From Plecoglossus altivelis (Eukaryota > Chordata > Actinopteri > Osmeriformes > Plecoglossidae): DNA of 64,000 nt. Positions 48,201 through 55,622 of this stretch are shown here, piece after piece (the stretch's first letter is position 1; each line of letters opens with the position of its first letter). Location: NCBI GenBank assembly GCA_036571765.1, contig BROE01000027.1, forward strand, positions 13,371,684 to 13,435,683, given 5' to 3'. Below the pieces are notes generated by a model that was given only the letters and a program-made list of their open reading frames with translations, was not told where the DNA came from and did not search any database. A program made the translations under genes and the position numbers.

Positions 48201-51200
48201 GCCCCTGGCCTTGACTCTGATGCCTGTGTGTCCAGGGCCACCTCCAGACGTTCCAGCAGGCTGGGTTCAGCAGGGCGCCATCCCCTCAGCAGCCAGCAGA
48301 GTACGATGACGAGGAGACGGACTCCGACGAGGACATCAGAGAAACCTACGGATACCATGCCAAGGTAACCATGGCAGCCTAGATACCATGTCATGGTAAC
48401 CATGGCAGCCTAGATACCATGCCAAGGTAACCATGGCAGCCTAGATAACATGCCAAGGTAACCATGGCAGCCTAGATACCATGTCATGGTAACCATGGCA
48501 GACTAGAAACAACAGCAAGGTAACCATGGCAGCCTAGATACCATGCCAAGGTAACCATGGCAGCCTATATACCATGCCATGGTAACCATGGCAGACTAGA
48601 AACACGCAAGGTAACACTATCAGCCTAGATACCCAGCCACGGTAACCATGCAGCCTAGATACCATGCACGGTACCATGTAGACGAGACACAACGCAAGCT
48701 AACATGCTTGGGACAATACCAAAATCCAACCTGAAAGTTGTCTTGATCGGGTGTGTGTGTGTGTGGCCGCGCGTGTGTGTGTAGCGTGCGATGCTGTGCT
48801 TGTGCCGGGGTCGTGCACGTGCGTTGTTGCGTGCGTGTTGTGGGATGCTTGTGCGCGTGTGTGTGTGTGTGTGTGTGTGTGTTGGTTGTGTGTGGTGCTG
48901 TGTTTGTGTGTGATTTGTGTGTGCAGGAGCCTGGAGAGGGGAAGCCCTACCTGTTCTGTGATGAGGAGATCCCTGTGAAGTCACAGGAGGTGGTCAAGCC
49001 ACATGTGGGCTGCTGCCACTCACTCCTTTGCAGAACACGCCTACTCCTCTGCATCCAAACCCTGTGCCAGAGTAAGCCCTCTACCTGTCTGTCTTTCAAA
49101 CCCTGTGCCCAGAGTAAGACCCTCTACCTGTCTGTCTTTCAAACCCTGTGCCCAGAGTAAGACCCTCTACCTGTCTGTCTTTCAAACCCTGTGCCCAGAG
49201 TAAGACCCTCTACCTGTCTGTCTTTCAAACCCTGTGCCCAGAGTAAGACCCTCTACCTGTCTGTCTCTCTCTTTTTCTCTTTCTCTCCCTTTTTTTCTCT
49301 CCCTGTCTGTCTTTCAAACCCTGTGCCCAGAGTAAGACCCTCTACCTGTCTCTTTCAAACCCTGTGCCCAGAGTAAGACCCTCTACCTGTCTGTCTTTCA
49401 ACCCTGTGCCAGAGTAACGACCTCTACCCACATGCTCTTTCAACCCTGTGCCGAGTAAGACCCTCTAACCTGTGTCTTTCAAACCCTTGCCCAGAGAGAC
49501 TTACCTGTCTCTTTCAAACTTGTGCCCAGTAAGACCTCTACCTGTTGTCTTCAAACCTTGTTGCCAGAGTAAGACCCTACTACCTGTCTGTCTTTTCAAA
49601 CCTTGTCCAGGTAGCCCTCTACCTGTCTGTCTTTCAAACCTTGTGCCCAGAGTAAGACCCTCTACCTGTCTGTCTTTCAAACCTTGTGCCCAGAGTAAGA
49701 CCCTCTACCTGTCTGTCTTTCAAACCTTGTGCCCCAGAGTAAACCTCTCTGCTCTGTCTTTCAAACCTTGTGCCCAGAGTAAGACCCTCCCGCTCCTGTA
49801 ACCTGTCTGTCTGACTTCTGCCCCCCAGATATGGGCCCCCCCAGGAAGCAGCCCAGAAAGACCCCCCTGGTGCCCCGCTGCCTGGAAGCGCCTGTGCTGG
49901 AGCTGTCCTCTGCAGCCAAGGCCCAGCTGGAGGACCTGATGCTGCTGGGAGACTTGCTGGAAGTGTCCCTGGACGAGACGCAGCACATCTGGAGGATTCT
50001 GCAGGCCACTCACCCCCCCTCAGAGGACCGCTTCCTGCAGGGCATGGAGGTAGGATTCCCTGCTAGTACCCTCACTGCCAACATGTTGGATGAAACCTGT
50101 TAGACAACTCTGTCCTGTTCCTCTGCCCCCAGCCTGAGGACTCCCTGATGGAGAAGACAGTGAAGATGAGAATGAAGGAGTCCGAGAAGAAGAGGAGGAG
50201 GAAGCTGGAACGAGCGGAGCAACACATGATGCTGGCTGTGACGGGGAGTGGGGCGAGTGGGAGCGATGTGGGGAGACCCAAGAACAGGGAGCTGAAGCGT
50301 GTTGGTCTGGAGCTGGGAGCTAAACCTAAGAAGAAGAAGCTGAAACTGAACCTGGAGAAATCCCGAGAGGTGAAGCAGCTGGCCAAGCGCCTAGCCAAGG
50401 AGGAGAAAGAGAGGAAGAGGAAGGAGAGGGCGGCGGTGAAGGCAGAGGCCCTGAGAGAAGGTCTGGAGAAGAGGAAAGAGAGGAAGGCTCTGGACATCCC
50501 CTCCAAGTACGACTGGTCTGGAGCAGAAGACTCCAACGATGAGAACGCTGTATGTGCAGCCAACGACTGCCAGAGGCCTTGCAAGGATAAGGTGAGCTCC
50601 TATATCACCATGACCACCAGGGCACATCTCCATGGCTACCGTTAGAGATTACCATGACGACCTACATATTCCACGTCCGATTTCTTCACTAAACACCCAA
50701 TTCACCTTTTGAATAGATTTCTTTTGATTGATTTTCTTTTCTTTTTTTAAAGACAAATAAAATATTGATACATTTTGTGGTTATTTTAACTATAAAAGTG
50801 ATTAGCAGAAGTCAGATGCAGGGTGATTGACAAGAGGCCCACTGGGAGGGGGGGAGGGGCAGGTTCCAAGCTGAAGTTAATAATGGACTGTGGAGGAAGC
50901 AGGTTTCGTAAGCATCCTGGAGTGTAGAGAGTGAGGAGGTGATCACTGGAACACCATAAGGAGAGTTACTCATCACGTATTAACAGCAGAGAGGTGAACC
51001 CTGCTGGGGGCTGTGAGTCTCACAGGAGGCTCAGAGGACCATTACCACACACCTGGTCTATACACCTGGTCTGTACACCTGGTCTATACACCTGGTCTGT
51101 ACACCACCTGGTCTATACACCTGGTCTGTACACCTGGTCTGTACACCACCTGGTCTATACACCTGGTCTGTACACCTGGTCTGTACACCTGGTCTGTACA

Positions 51201-52335
51201 CCTGGTCTGTACACCACCTGGTCTGTACACCTGGTCTGTACACTTGGTCTGTACACCTGGTCTGTACACCACCTGGTCTATACACCACCTGGTCTATACA
51301 CCACCTGGTCTATACACCTGGTCTGTACACCTGGTCTATACACCACCTGGTCTATACACCACCTGGTCTATACACCACCTGGTCTGTACACCTGGTCTAT
51401 ACACCTGGTCTATACACCACCTGGTCTATACACCTGGTCTATACACCTGGTCTATACACCACCTGGTCTATACACCACCTGGTCTGTACACCTGGTCTGT
51501 ACACCTGGTCTGTACACCTGGTCGGTACACCACCTGGTCTGTACACCACCTGGTCTATACACCTGGTCTGTACACCACCTGGTCTATACACCTGGTCTAT
51601 ACACCACCTGGTCTATACACCACCTGGTCGATACACCTGGTCTATACACCTGGTCTATACACCTGGTCTGTACACCTGGTCTATACACCACCTGGTCTAT
51701 ACACCTGGTCTATACACCTGGTCTGTACACAACCTGGTCTATACACCTGGTCTGTACACAACCTGGTCTGTACACAACCTGGTCTGTACACCTGGTCTAT
51801 ACACCTGGTCTGTACACCTGGTCTGTACACCACCTGGTCTATACACCTGGTCTTTACACCTGGTCTGTACACCACCTGGTCTATACACCTGGTCTGTACA
51901 CCACCTGGTCTATACACCTGGTCTATACACCTGGTCTGTACACCTGGTCTGTACACCTGGTCTGTACACCACCTGGTCTATACACCTCTCTGAGGCTAGT
52001 GCGACTTCTTATACTATTTAGGTTTTTCCTCATTTGTCTCTCTGACCTACCTGATTGTCTCACCTACTTGTCTCTCTGATCTACCTGTCTCTCCCCAGGT
52101 GGACTGGGTTCAGTGTGATGGCGGCTGTGATGAGTGGTTCCACCAGGTGTGCGTGGGCGTGACCTGTGAGATGGCAGAGACGGAGGACTACATCTGCTGC
52201 GTGTGTAACCGTAGATCAGGCGTGTCTGGGGGCGGAGCCTTGCTGGAGGAGAGTGTGGTGTTGGCTGTTCCTGTGTGCAGTACCGCCCCCTCTGCCACCC
52301 TGAGACAGCAACACAGCACTCAGGACACCAGCTAG
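34607..52335 (+). CDS. kdm5a: Lysine demethylase 5A (H3K4me3/me2 demethylase)
   Basis: Twenty-nine coding exons: 34607-34753, 36655-36731, 37526-37648, 38002-38172, 38581-38847, 39256-39325, 39454-39542, 39988-40146, 40519-40638, 41026-41184, 41525-41706, 42153-42315, 42773-42892, 43493-43687, 43778-43959, 44043-44167, 44243-44393, 44476-44590, 45527-45703, 45782-45960, 46237-46375, 46465-46644, 47057-47602, 47917-48075, 48236-48364, 48927-49071, 49829-50049, 50133-50591, 52099-52335 (stop TAG). About 1,728 codons, close to mammalian KDM5A. The start ATG is followed by FAEFVPPPECPVFEPSW as in KDM5A. KDM5A removes methyl groups from H3K4 with Fe(II) and 2-oxoglutarate and binds RB. Exon 2 is 77 nt where 78 are needed, and exon 26 has a paired frameshift. 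Junction-derived minisatellites fill many introns. Confidence 0.96.
35700..35860. repeat. Pyrimidine repeat (tccctcctgctg)
   Basis: About ten copies of tccctcc(t/a)cctgctgtc in kdm5a intron 1. Confidence 0.85.
35860..36655. other. Low-quality decayed repeat in kdm5a intron 1
   Basis: A degraded ~35-bp repeat (atgacgttttgatgaaaa, ataaggggtta) whose copies progressively lose register, with many apparent indels and homopolymer errors. The last base before exon 2 appears lost here. Confidence 0.65.
36732..37135. repeat. 23-bp minisatellite with GGAG|GTAGG donor-like unit
   Basis: About 17 copies of gtaggatggtgtttaaccag plus gag. The exon 2 donor immediately upstream is GGAG|GTAAG, so the unit resembles a copied donor. 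Confidence 0.88.
37185..37500. repeat. Two adjoining minisatellites, tcatgctgtctctagcctgt and gtccctagcctgttatag
   Basis: A ~34-bp unit with tgctcatgctgtctctagcc shortens to an 18-bp unit (cctgttataggtccctag) next to the exon 3 acceptor. Confidence 0.88.
37650..37985. repeat. 12-bp (cctgacctagcc) repeat with telomere-like blocks
   Basis: Begins directly at the exon 3 donor. Contains ccctaaccctaaccc stretches. Confidence 0.88.
38175..38350. repeat. ~32-bp repeat (cactcacttacacatactca)
   Basis: Five copies just downstream of the exon 4 donor. Confidence 0.85.
38581..39542 (+). CDS. kdm5a: kdm5a exons 5-7: acidic linker between ARID and PHD1
   Basis: Exon 5 starts LPKRTRR, as in human KDM5A (ILPKRTRR), then runs into an acidic stretch with eight consecutive Glu (AEEEEEEEEDEEDERE). 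An internal gattctgtccag at 38671-38682 could act as an alternative in-frame acceptor. Exons 6 and 7 give short basic segments ending SLEVNF, matching the human LSVNF just before PHD1. The human MGVQMPNLDL exon is not visible. Confidence 0.75.
38848..39235. repeat. GT-rich array with gtggatctgt interruptions
   Basis: Begins exactly at the exon 5 donor (GAG|GTGTGTG). Long (GT)n broken by ctgtgtctg and ggatctgtatct. Confidence 0.9.
39580..39950. repeat. 20-bp minisatellite (gtgtacctgtgtgctagcag)
   Basis: About 18 copies in the intron before the PHD1 exon. Confidence 0.9.
39988..40146 (+). CDS. kdm5a: kdm5a exon 8: PHD1 finger
   Basis: VDLYMCLSCGRGDEEERLLL, CDGCDDSYHTFCLIPPL, GDWRCPKCVAE: a full C4HC3 PHD, the finger that reads unmodified H3K4 in KDM5 proteins. 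Confidence 0.93.
40165..40500. repeat. (gtatgcactgg)n then (atagatatctag)n
   Basis: About nine 11-bp copies of gtatgcactgg downstream of the exon 8 donor GAG|GTATGAAGC, then an AT-rich atatctagatatagat tract. Confidence 0.88.
40690..41025. repeat. Two arrays: ~37-bp repeat, then three copies of the exon 10 acceptor
   Basis: 40700-40925 repeats atacacctgtcccattcaca plus gtggctagac. 40935-41025 then holds copies of gactctcctctgctctcag and ATGGTGCCCACAGAG; the third runs into the real exon 10 (ATGGTGCCCACAGAGTTGG). Confidence 0.9.
41026..42892 (+). CDS. kdm5a: kdm5a exons 10-13: catalytic JmjC domain
   Basis: The metal-binding residues are present: His and Glu of CWHIEDHWSYS (exon 11) and the distal His of RAYHSGFNQGYNFAEA (exon 13). 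Other core motifs are WNLNNMPVLEQS, SGMKVPWLYVGMCFSSF, EPKTWYGVP and NPNVLMQHGVPVFRTNQCAG. The enzyme should be active. The start of exon 10 is preceded by two decoy copies of its own acceptor. Confidence 0.94.
41205..41415. repeat. 17-bp repeat (tatacacacatgctgta)
   Basis: About 12 copies between kdm5a exons 10 and 11. Confidence 0.9.
41707..42128. repeat. 14-bp repeat (acacacctg(t/c/g)ac)
   Basis: About 30 copies starting at the exon 11 donor (TG|GTACGCACAC). Confidence 0.9.
42330..42752. repeat. 29-bp minisatellite (actcatgctatactctgtac)
   Basis: About 14 copies. The ctctgtacata portion resembles the exon 12 donor text ccct|gtacgg just upstream. Confidence 0.9.
42952..43013. repeat. Perfect 28-bp inverted repeat (hairpin)
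   Basis: Left arm 42952-42979 (agtattactattgttgtca...) and right arm 42986-43013 are exact reverse complements around a 6-nt loop (agacac). In kdm5a intron 13, on either strand a single 62-nt stem-loop. No neighbouring arm or flanking duplication was found to make it a transposon. Confidence 0.93.
43062..43490. repeat. GT-rich repeat with catgctg interruptions
   Basis: (GT)n broken by acatgct, gcatgct and tccatgct. It ends at the exon 14 acceptor gtgtgtgtccag. Confidence 0.9.
43493..46644 (+). CDS. kdm5a: kdm5a exons 14-22: C5HC2 zinc finger and PLU-1 region
   Basis: Exon 15 contains the C5HC2 zinc-finger cysteines (RQCVRCKTTCFLSAVTCSC, LCDCSMDRKCL). Exons 16-22 give the helical PLU-1 domain (DLIELRVLLEDAEERRYPEN, LTVEELKSF, WLDEV, LLTVSERWEDKARACLQAR, ARNIPAYLPNVLALRTAL, FLKKNSTHTLLQ). 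Confidence 0.9.
44705..45152. repeat. 21-bp minisatellite (gcatactagccctgcattag)
   Basis: About 21 copies with catcagt, ccatta and caacagt variants, in the intron after exon 18. Confidence 0.93.
45166..45511 (+). mobile_element. tRNA-derived SINE
   Basis: The head has a tRNA-like A box (tggcctaatggttagggagt) and B box (ggttcgattctc). It is followed by a conserved core (gactgaggtgcccttgagca, aggcactgaacccc) and a tail ending in cacgtcacttcactt. This is the layout of teleost tRNA-derived SINEs. It ends about 15 bp before the exon 19 acceptor. Confidence 0.85.
45966..46135. mobile_element. Dispersed SINE-like element, copy 3
   Basis: Near-identical to 24750-24910 (shared attccgctacatgc, ggggcatacagtggaacgaa, cacagagccacggtgctaca). 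It lies in the intron after exon 20, starting just after the donor. Confidence 0.72.
46645..46872 (+). repeat. 29-bp repeat of the kdm5a exon 22 end plus donor
   Basis: Unit: aactccacacacacc, then ttactgcag|gtcaga. This is the last coding bases (THTLLQ) plus the donor, tandemly copied about eight times. Confidence 0.93.
47057..48364 (+). CDS. kdm5a: kdm5a exons 23-25: PHD2 and following helices
   Basis: The 546-nt exon 23 holds PHD2 (FCLCRRTAGGFMLQCELCKD, WFHGACVPLP, FLCPLC) and [20 protein letters not shown]. Exon 24 gives [20 protein letters not shown] and exon 25 the acidic DDEETDSDEDIRETYGY. Confidence 0.92.
47610..47880. repeat. 20-bp repeat (gtagagggtggtgtgcactg)
   Basis: About 13 copies in the intron after exon 23. 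Confidence 0.92.
48365..48705 (+). repeat. 31-bp repeat of the kdm5a exon 25 end plus donor
   Basis: Unit: gataccatgccaag|gtaacc, then atggcagccta. The exon ends GATACCATGCCAAG|GTAACC. About ten copies; those after 48600 are corrupted by indels. Confidence 0.92.
48927..50591 (+). CDS. kdm5a: kdm5a exons 26-28: RB-binding motif and Lys-rich region
   Basis: Exon 26 has LFCDE, the LxCxE RB-binding motif of KDM5A, then an out-of-frame segment that corrects itself. Exon 27 reads PRKQPRKTPLVPR, SLDETQHIWRILQATHPPSE. Exon 28 is Lys/Glu-rich (nuclear localisation likely) and ends ALDIPSKYDWSGAEDSNDEN. Confidence 0.9.
49072..49795 (+). repeat. 43-bp repeat of the kdm5a exon 26 end plus donor
   Basis: Unit: caaaccctgtgcccaga|gtaag, then accctctacctgtctgtctt. 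About 16 copies; 49390-49620 is heavily corrupted. Confidence 0.92.
51045..51985. repeat. 13-16-bp minisatellite (acacctggtctgt / accacctggtcta)
   Basis: About 65 copies of acacctggtct(g/a)t with an optional acc insertion, forming irregular higher-order blocks in the last kdm5a intron. Confidence 0.94.
52099..52335 (+). CDS. kdm5a: kdm5a exon 29: PHD3 and divergent C-terminus
   Basis: VDWVQCDGGCDEWFHQVCVG with both aromatic-cage Trp positions known to read H3K4me3 in KDM5A PHD3. After the last PHD cysteine (CVCNRRSG) the tail no longer resembles mammalian KDM5A and stops at 52333-52335. A further spliced exon is possible but not seen. Confidence 0.88.
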   Translation: MDWVQCDGGCDEWFHQVCVGVTCEMAETEDYICCVCNRRSGVSGGGALLEESVVLAVPVCSTAPSATLRQQHSTQDTS

Positions 52336-52444
52336 CCCCTCCACTGCAGGCTAGAGGCTACAGCACGCACACTACGTCCTGGCTTGGCTGGTATCAACAT
52401 CTGCATCCTGGGAAAGCAGACTTGACCAATGTACTTCCCTGTTT

Positions 52445-52660
52445 GACTGGAAGATGGACAGAGTCCTAACACTCTGGAGAGGGGACTGATGAACAGAGTC
52501 CTAACACTCTGGACAGGGGACCGATGGACAGAGTCCTCATCTAGAGAGGGGACCGATGGACAGTCCTTACACTCTAGAGAGGGGACTGATGGACAGTCCT
52601 TACACTCTAGAGAGGGGACTGATGGACAGTCCTTACACTCTAGAGAGGGGACTGAGAGGA
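52445..52660. repeat. ~33-bp repeat in the kdm5a 3' UTR
   Basis: About six copies of agaggggactgatggacagt plus ccttacactct. Confidence 0.85.
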
Positions 52661-53237
52661 ACGGTTCAGTCCTCCACTTGTAAACCCGAACCTTACAAAA
52701 CCTGAGGGTCTAGATTTGCAATAGACGCCTGTGGGGATGAAGACCAGTAGGGATGATGGAGTCTTGGTATGTATGATGTGGTGCCTAAGGAGGTGGCCCC
52801 TAAGGATAGGAGATTCTGCCCTGGTGGTTGCTGGGATGAAGGGATAAAGGGAGGTGTGTGTGTCTCCCTCCTCCGCCAGACCCCCCCCCCCCCAAACCCT
52901 CTCTCCCACTCAGCTTGGGTCCTGGATGTAGCCATAGTAACCAGTCTTCAAACTGCAGTCTAGTCTGGGGACAGTTTCAGAAGCTGTGTAACAGGACTGT
53001 CACCCTAACCCTGAAACCAACCTTCGGTAAACAAGATCACCTTAATCTAACCCTTTGAACACTGTCCTCCCGTATGACCACCTAGCGCTCCAGAGTTCCA
53101 GCCCCGCCCCCCTCAGCCAATACCAGCAACACTTCCTGTTGGAGGACCAGTGGTTATATTCAGTAAATATATTTATAATGTAAATAGGTTTTAAGCAATG
53201 AAATGATGTGGCTGTTTCTTTTGTTATCTCACCTTTT

Positions 53238-53243
53238 AATAAA
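53238..53243 (+). terminator. kdm5a polyadenylation signal
   Basis: AATAAA followed by a T/G-rich element (ttgttccttgtcagattttg), about 900 bp after the stop. Confidence 0.7.
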
Positions 53244-53867
53244 TTGTTCCTTGTCAGATTTTGGGGAGGAGTGTGTTTTGATTAATGTTTAATGAAAGTA
53301 GTAACGTTTATTATGGCTTTGAGGGCAATAACATCATGTCAAGTGACGAGTACGTCCAGCGTGTGTGTGTGTGTAAAAAAGGGACTGAATGGCCAGAGTC
53401 AGTCATTCTTGTCAAGATTGACCTCCACTGATCTTCCCACGAACAAACACCATCTGTGTTGGGCTAATCCTGGTGCATGATGGGAACTATTGTGTTAAAG
53501 CTGCCAGCCTGTGCAGGGGGTGGGTTAGGGTGTGAAGGTGTGTTCTGGGTCATAGATCAAAAGGCCAGGTTAAACTCCTCCCCCCATCTCCTAAACGAAG
53601 GTGTTTGTGTGTCTGCCAGGCTGTCAGTGGGTCAAACAGCAGGTGGACAGCAGTCGCTCAGGGGAGGCTGGTGGTGGACTGGTTATAACTGGTCTGATCC
53701 AACTGTGACTGCTGTCCTGACCTCTCTCTCCCTCCTGCTTCACTAACTCAGATGATCCATAATAATATTTGACAGATTTTTCTTATTTCCCATAACCTGC
53801 AGAGGGGGTAGGGTTTGAGATGTTCTGGTTTGTGCGTTTTTAGTGGAATATTTTATTTGCAGTTGGA

Positions 53868-54172
53868 CCCACCAGTTTAGTCTCAGTCTAAACTATCCAT
53901 AGTGTTTAAGGGCTCTTTCTGACCCACAGAACCAGAGTAATGGAGGACCAGTTTAGTCTCAGTCTAAACTATCCATAGTGTTTAAGAGATCTTTCTGACC
54001 CTACAGAACCAGAGTAATGGAGGACCAGTTTAGTCTCAGTCTAAACTATCCATAGTGTTTAAGGGATCTTTCTGACAGAACCAGAGTAATGGAGGACCAG
54101 TTTAGTCTCAGTCTAAACTATCCATAGTGTTTAAGGGATCTTTCTGACCCACAGAACCAGAGTAATGGAGGC
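53868..54172. repeat. ~80-bp tandem repeat, four copies
   Basis: Unit begins ccagtttagtctcagtctaa and ends accagagtaatggagga; intergenic between kdm5a and the transporter. Confidence 0.9.
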
Positions 54173-54861
54173 ACCATGAACGACAGAGGACACCATGTCT
54201 ACGGTTTCTGGGGTTACAGTTTTGGAAGTCTGAAATCCACATCTTTATTCAGTCTTCTGCTTTCTCTCATGTCAAGAACATCACTTTGTATCGGGAGGCA
54301 AGACGTTTGTGTGAAACTATGTTTGCATTTAACCTGTTTAACTGTCTTTTGGATGTTGTAATGTCACTTATCTATCAGATGACTTGCTGGCTAAGAACCA
54401 TGTGACCAAGCCCTGAACACAACAGAAGGTTGACCTCTGACCCCAAGCATGTTTGACTCTTGACCCAGTGTCTATGAGACCCTGGACGGCCTCTGTCCGG
54501 ATGTCCGATTGGAATTCATCAACAAAGTGTTCCATTGCACACTACTGAATGTGTCTTTTGTTTGGCCTATCAGGACTCCGGTGTGGTTTGATGCAGGTTG
54601 TCACATGACCACTTGAGTAGTGGAGCTGTCTGTCTGTCCTTCTGTGTGTCCTTCTGTCTGTGTCTCTGTCTCCCTGGATCTAAGATGGGGACATGTACAG
54701 AGGGGGAGGGAAGGGAGGCAGAGGGGGAGGGAGGGGGAGATGAGGGGGCTGGTCTAGTTCAGCATCATAACTTCCCACCTCTTTCTTTGTCCCCTTTACT
54801 CTGGCCATCTCCAGACTACAGTACAAGCTGCCTTGGCTGTAGAGAGCAGAGTCCAGCAGAG

Positions 54862-55567
54862 ATGAATGGTAAGTACGAAACTCACTTCCTGAGATTTATG
54901 CATGAATACGTTCATTGCTTAATGAACGAGATACTATTTAACATTGGCAATCAAAATAAATGGGTCTGGATATTTTGTGGACCTCAACATAACCAAAACA
55001 ATGAACGTGATTTGTACGTCATAACTCATGCTTCCATTAATTAAACTATGATAACTAACACCATGGCTGAAATACTATGTAGAATGCAACACGTATTTTA
55101 CGACAAGACTCCAAACCTTCGAGAAGAATGAGACTAGAATTAGTTTAGTCTAAGAAAACTCACGTTTTCACCACAATAAAAACATGATGATTCTTTTTTA
55201 TTTGGCTTTTATTGAATCAACCTTACCTGGTAAGCTCAAAGGTCACCAGGTTTGCACACAGCTGGAGTGTGATGCAAACTCCTTTTCAACACTTCTCCAA
55301 ACCCTCTTTAGTTTCAGTTTAACCAACTCTAAGTCTTCCTGGCAGTTTAACCAACTCGAAGTCTTCCTGGCAGTTTAACCAACTCAAAGTCTTCCTGGCA
55401 GTTTAACCAACTCGAAGTCTTCCTGTCAGTTTAACCAACTCGAAGTCTTCCTGTCAGTTTAGGACTTACAGGTGCAGAAGAAAACGATCCAGAAAGCATG
55501 TTGTATTTTCAGCTGTTGCACGACTAAACAATGCTAGCATGACATGATGCACTTTGCCCTTAGATGG

Positions 55568-55622
<55 letters not shown>

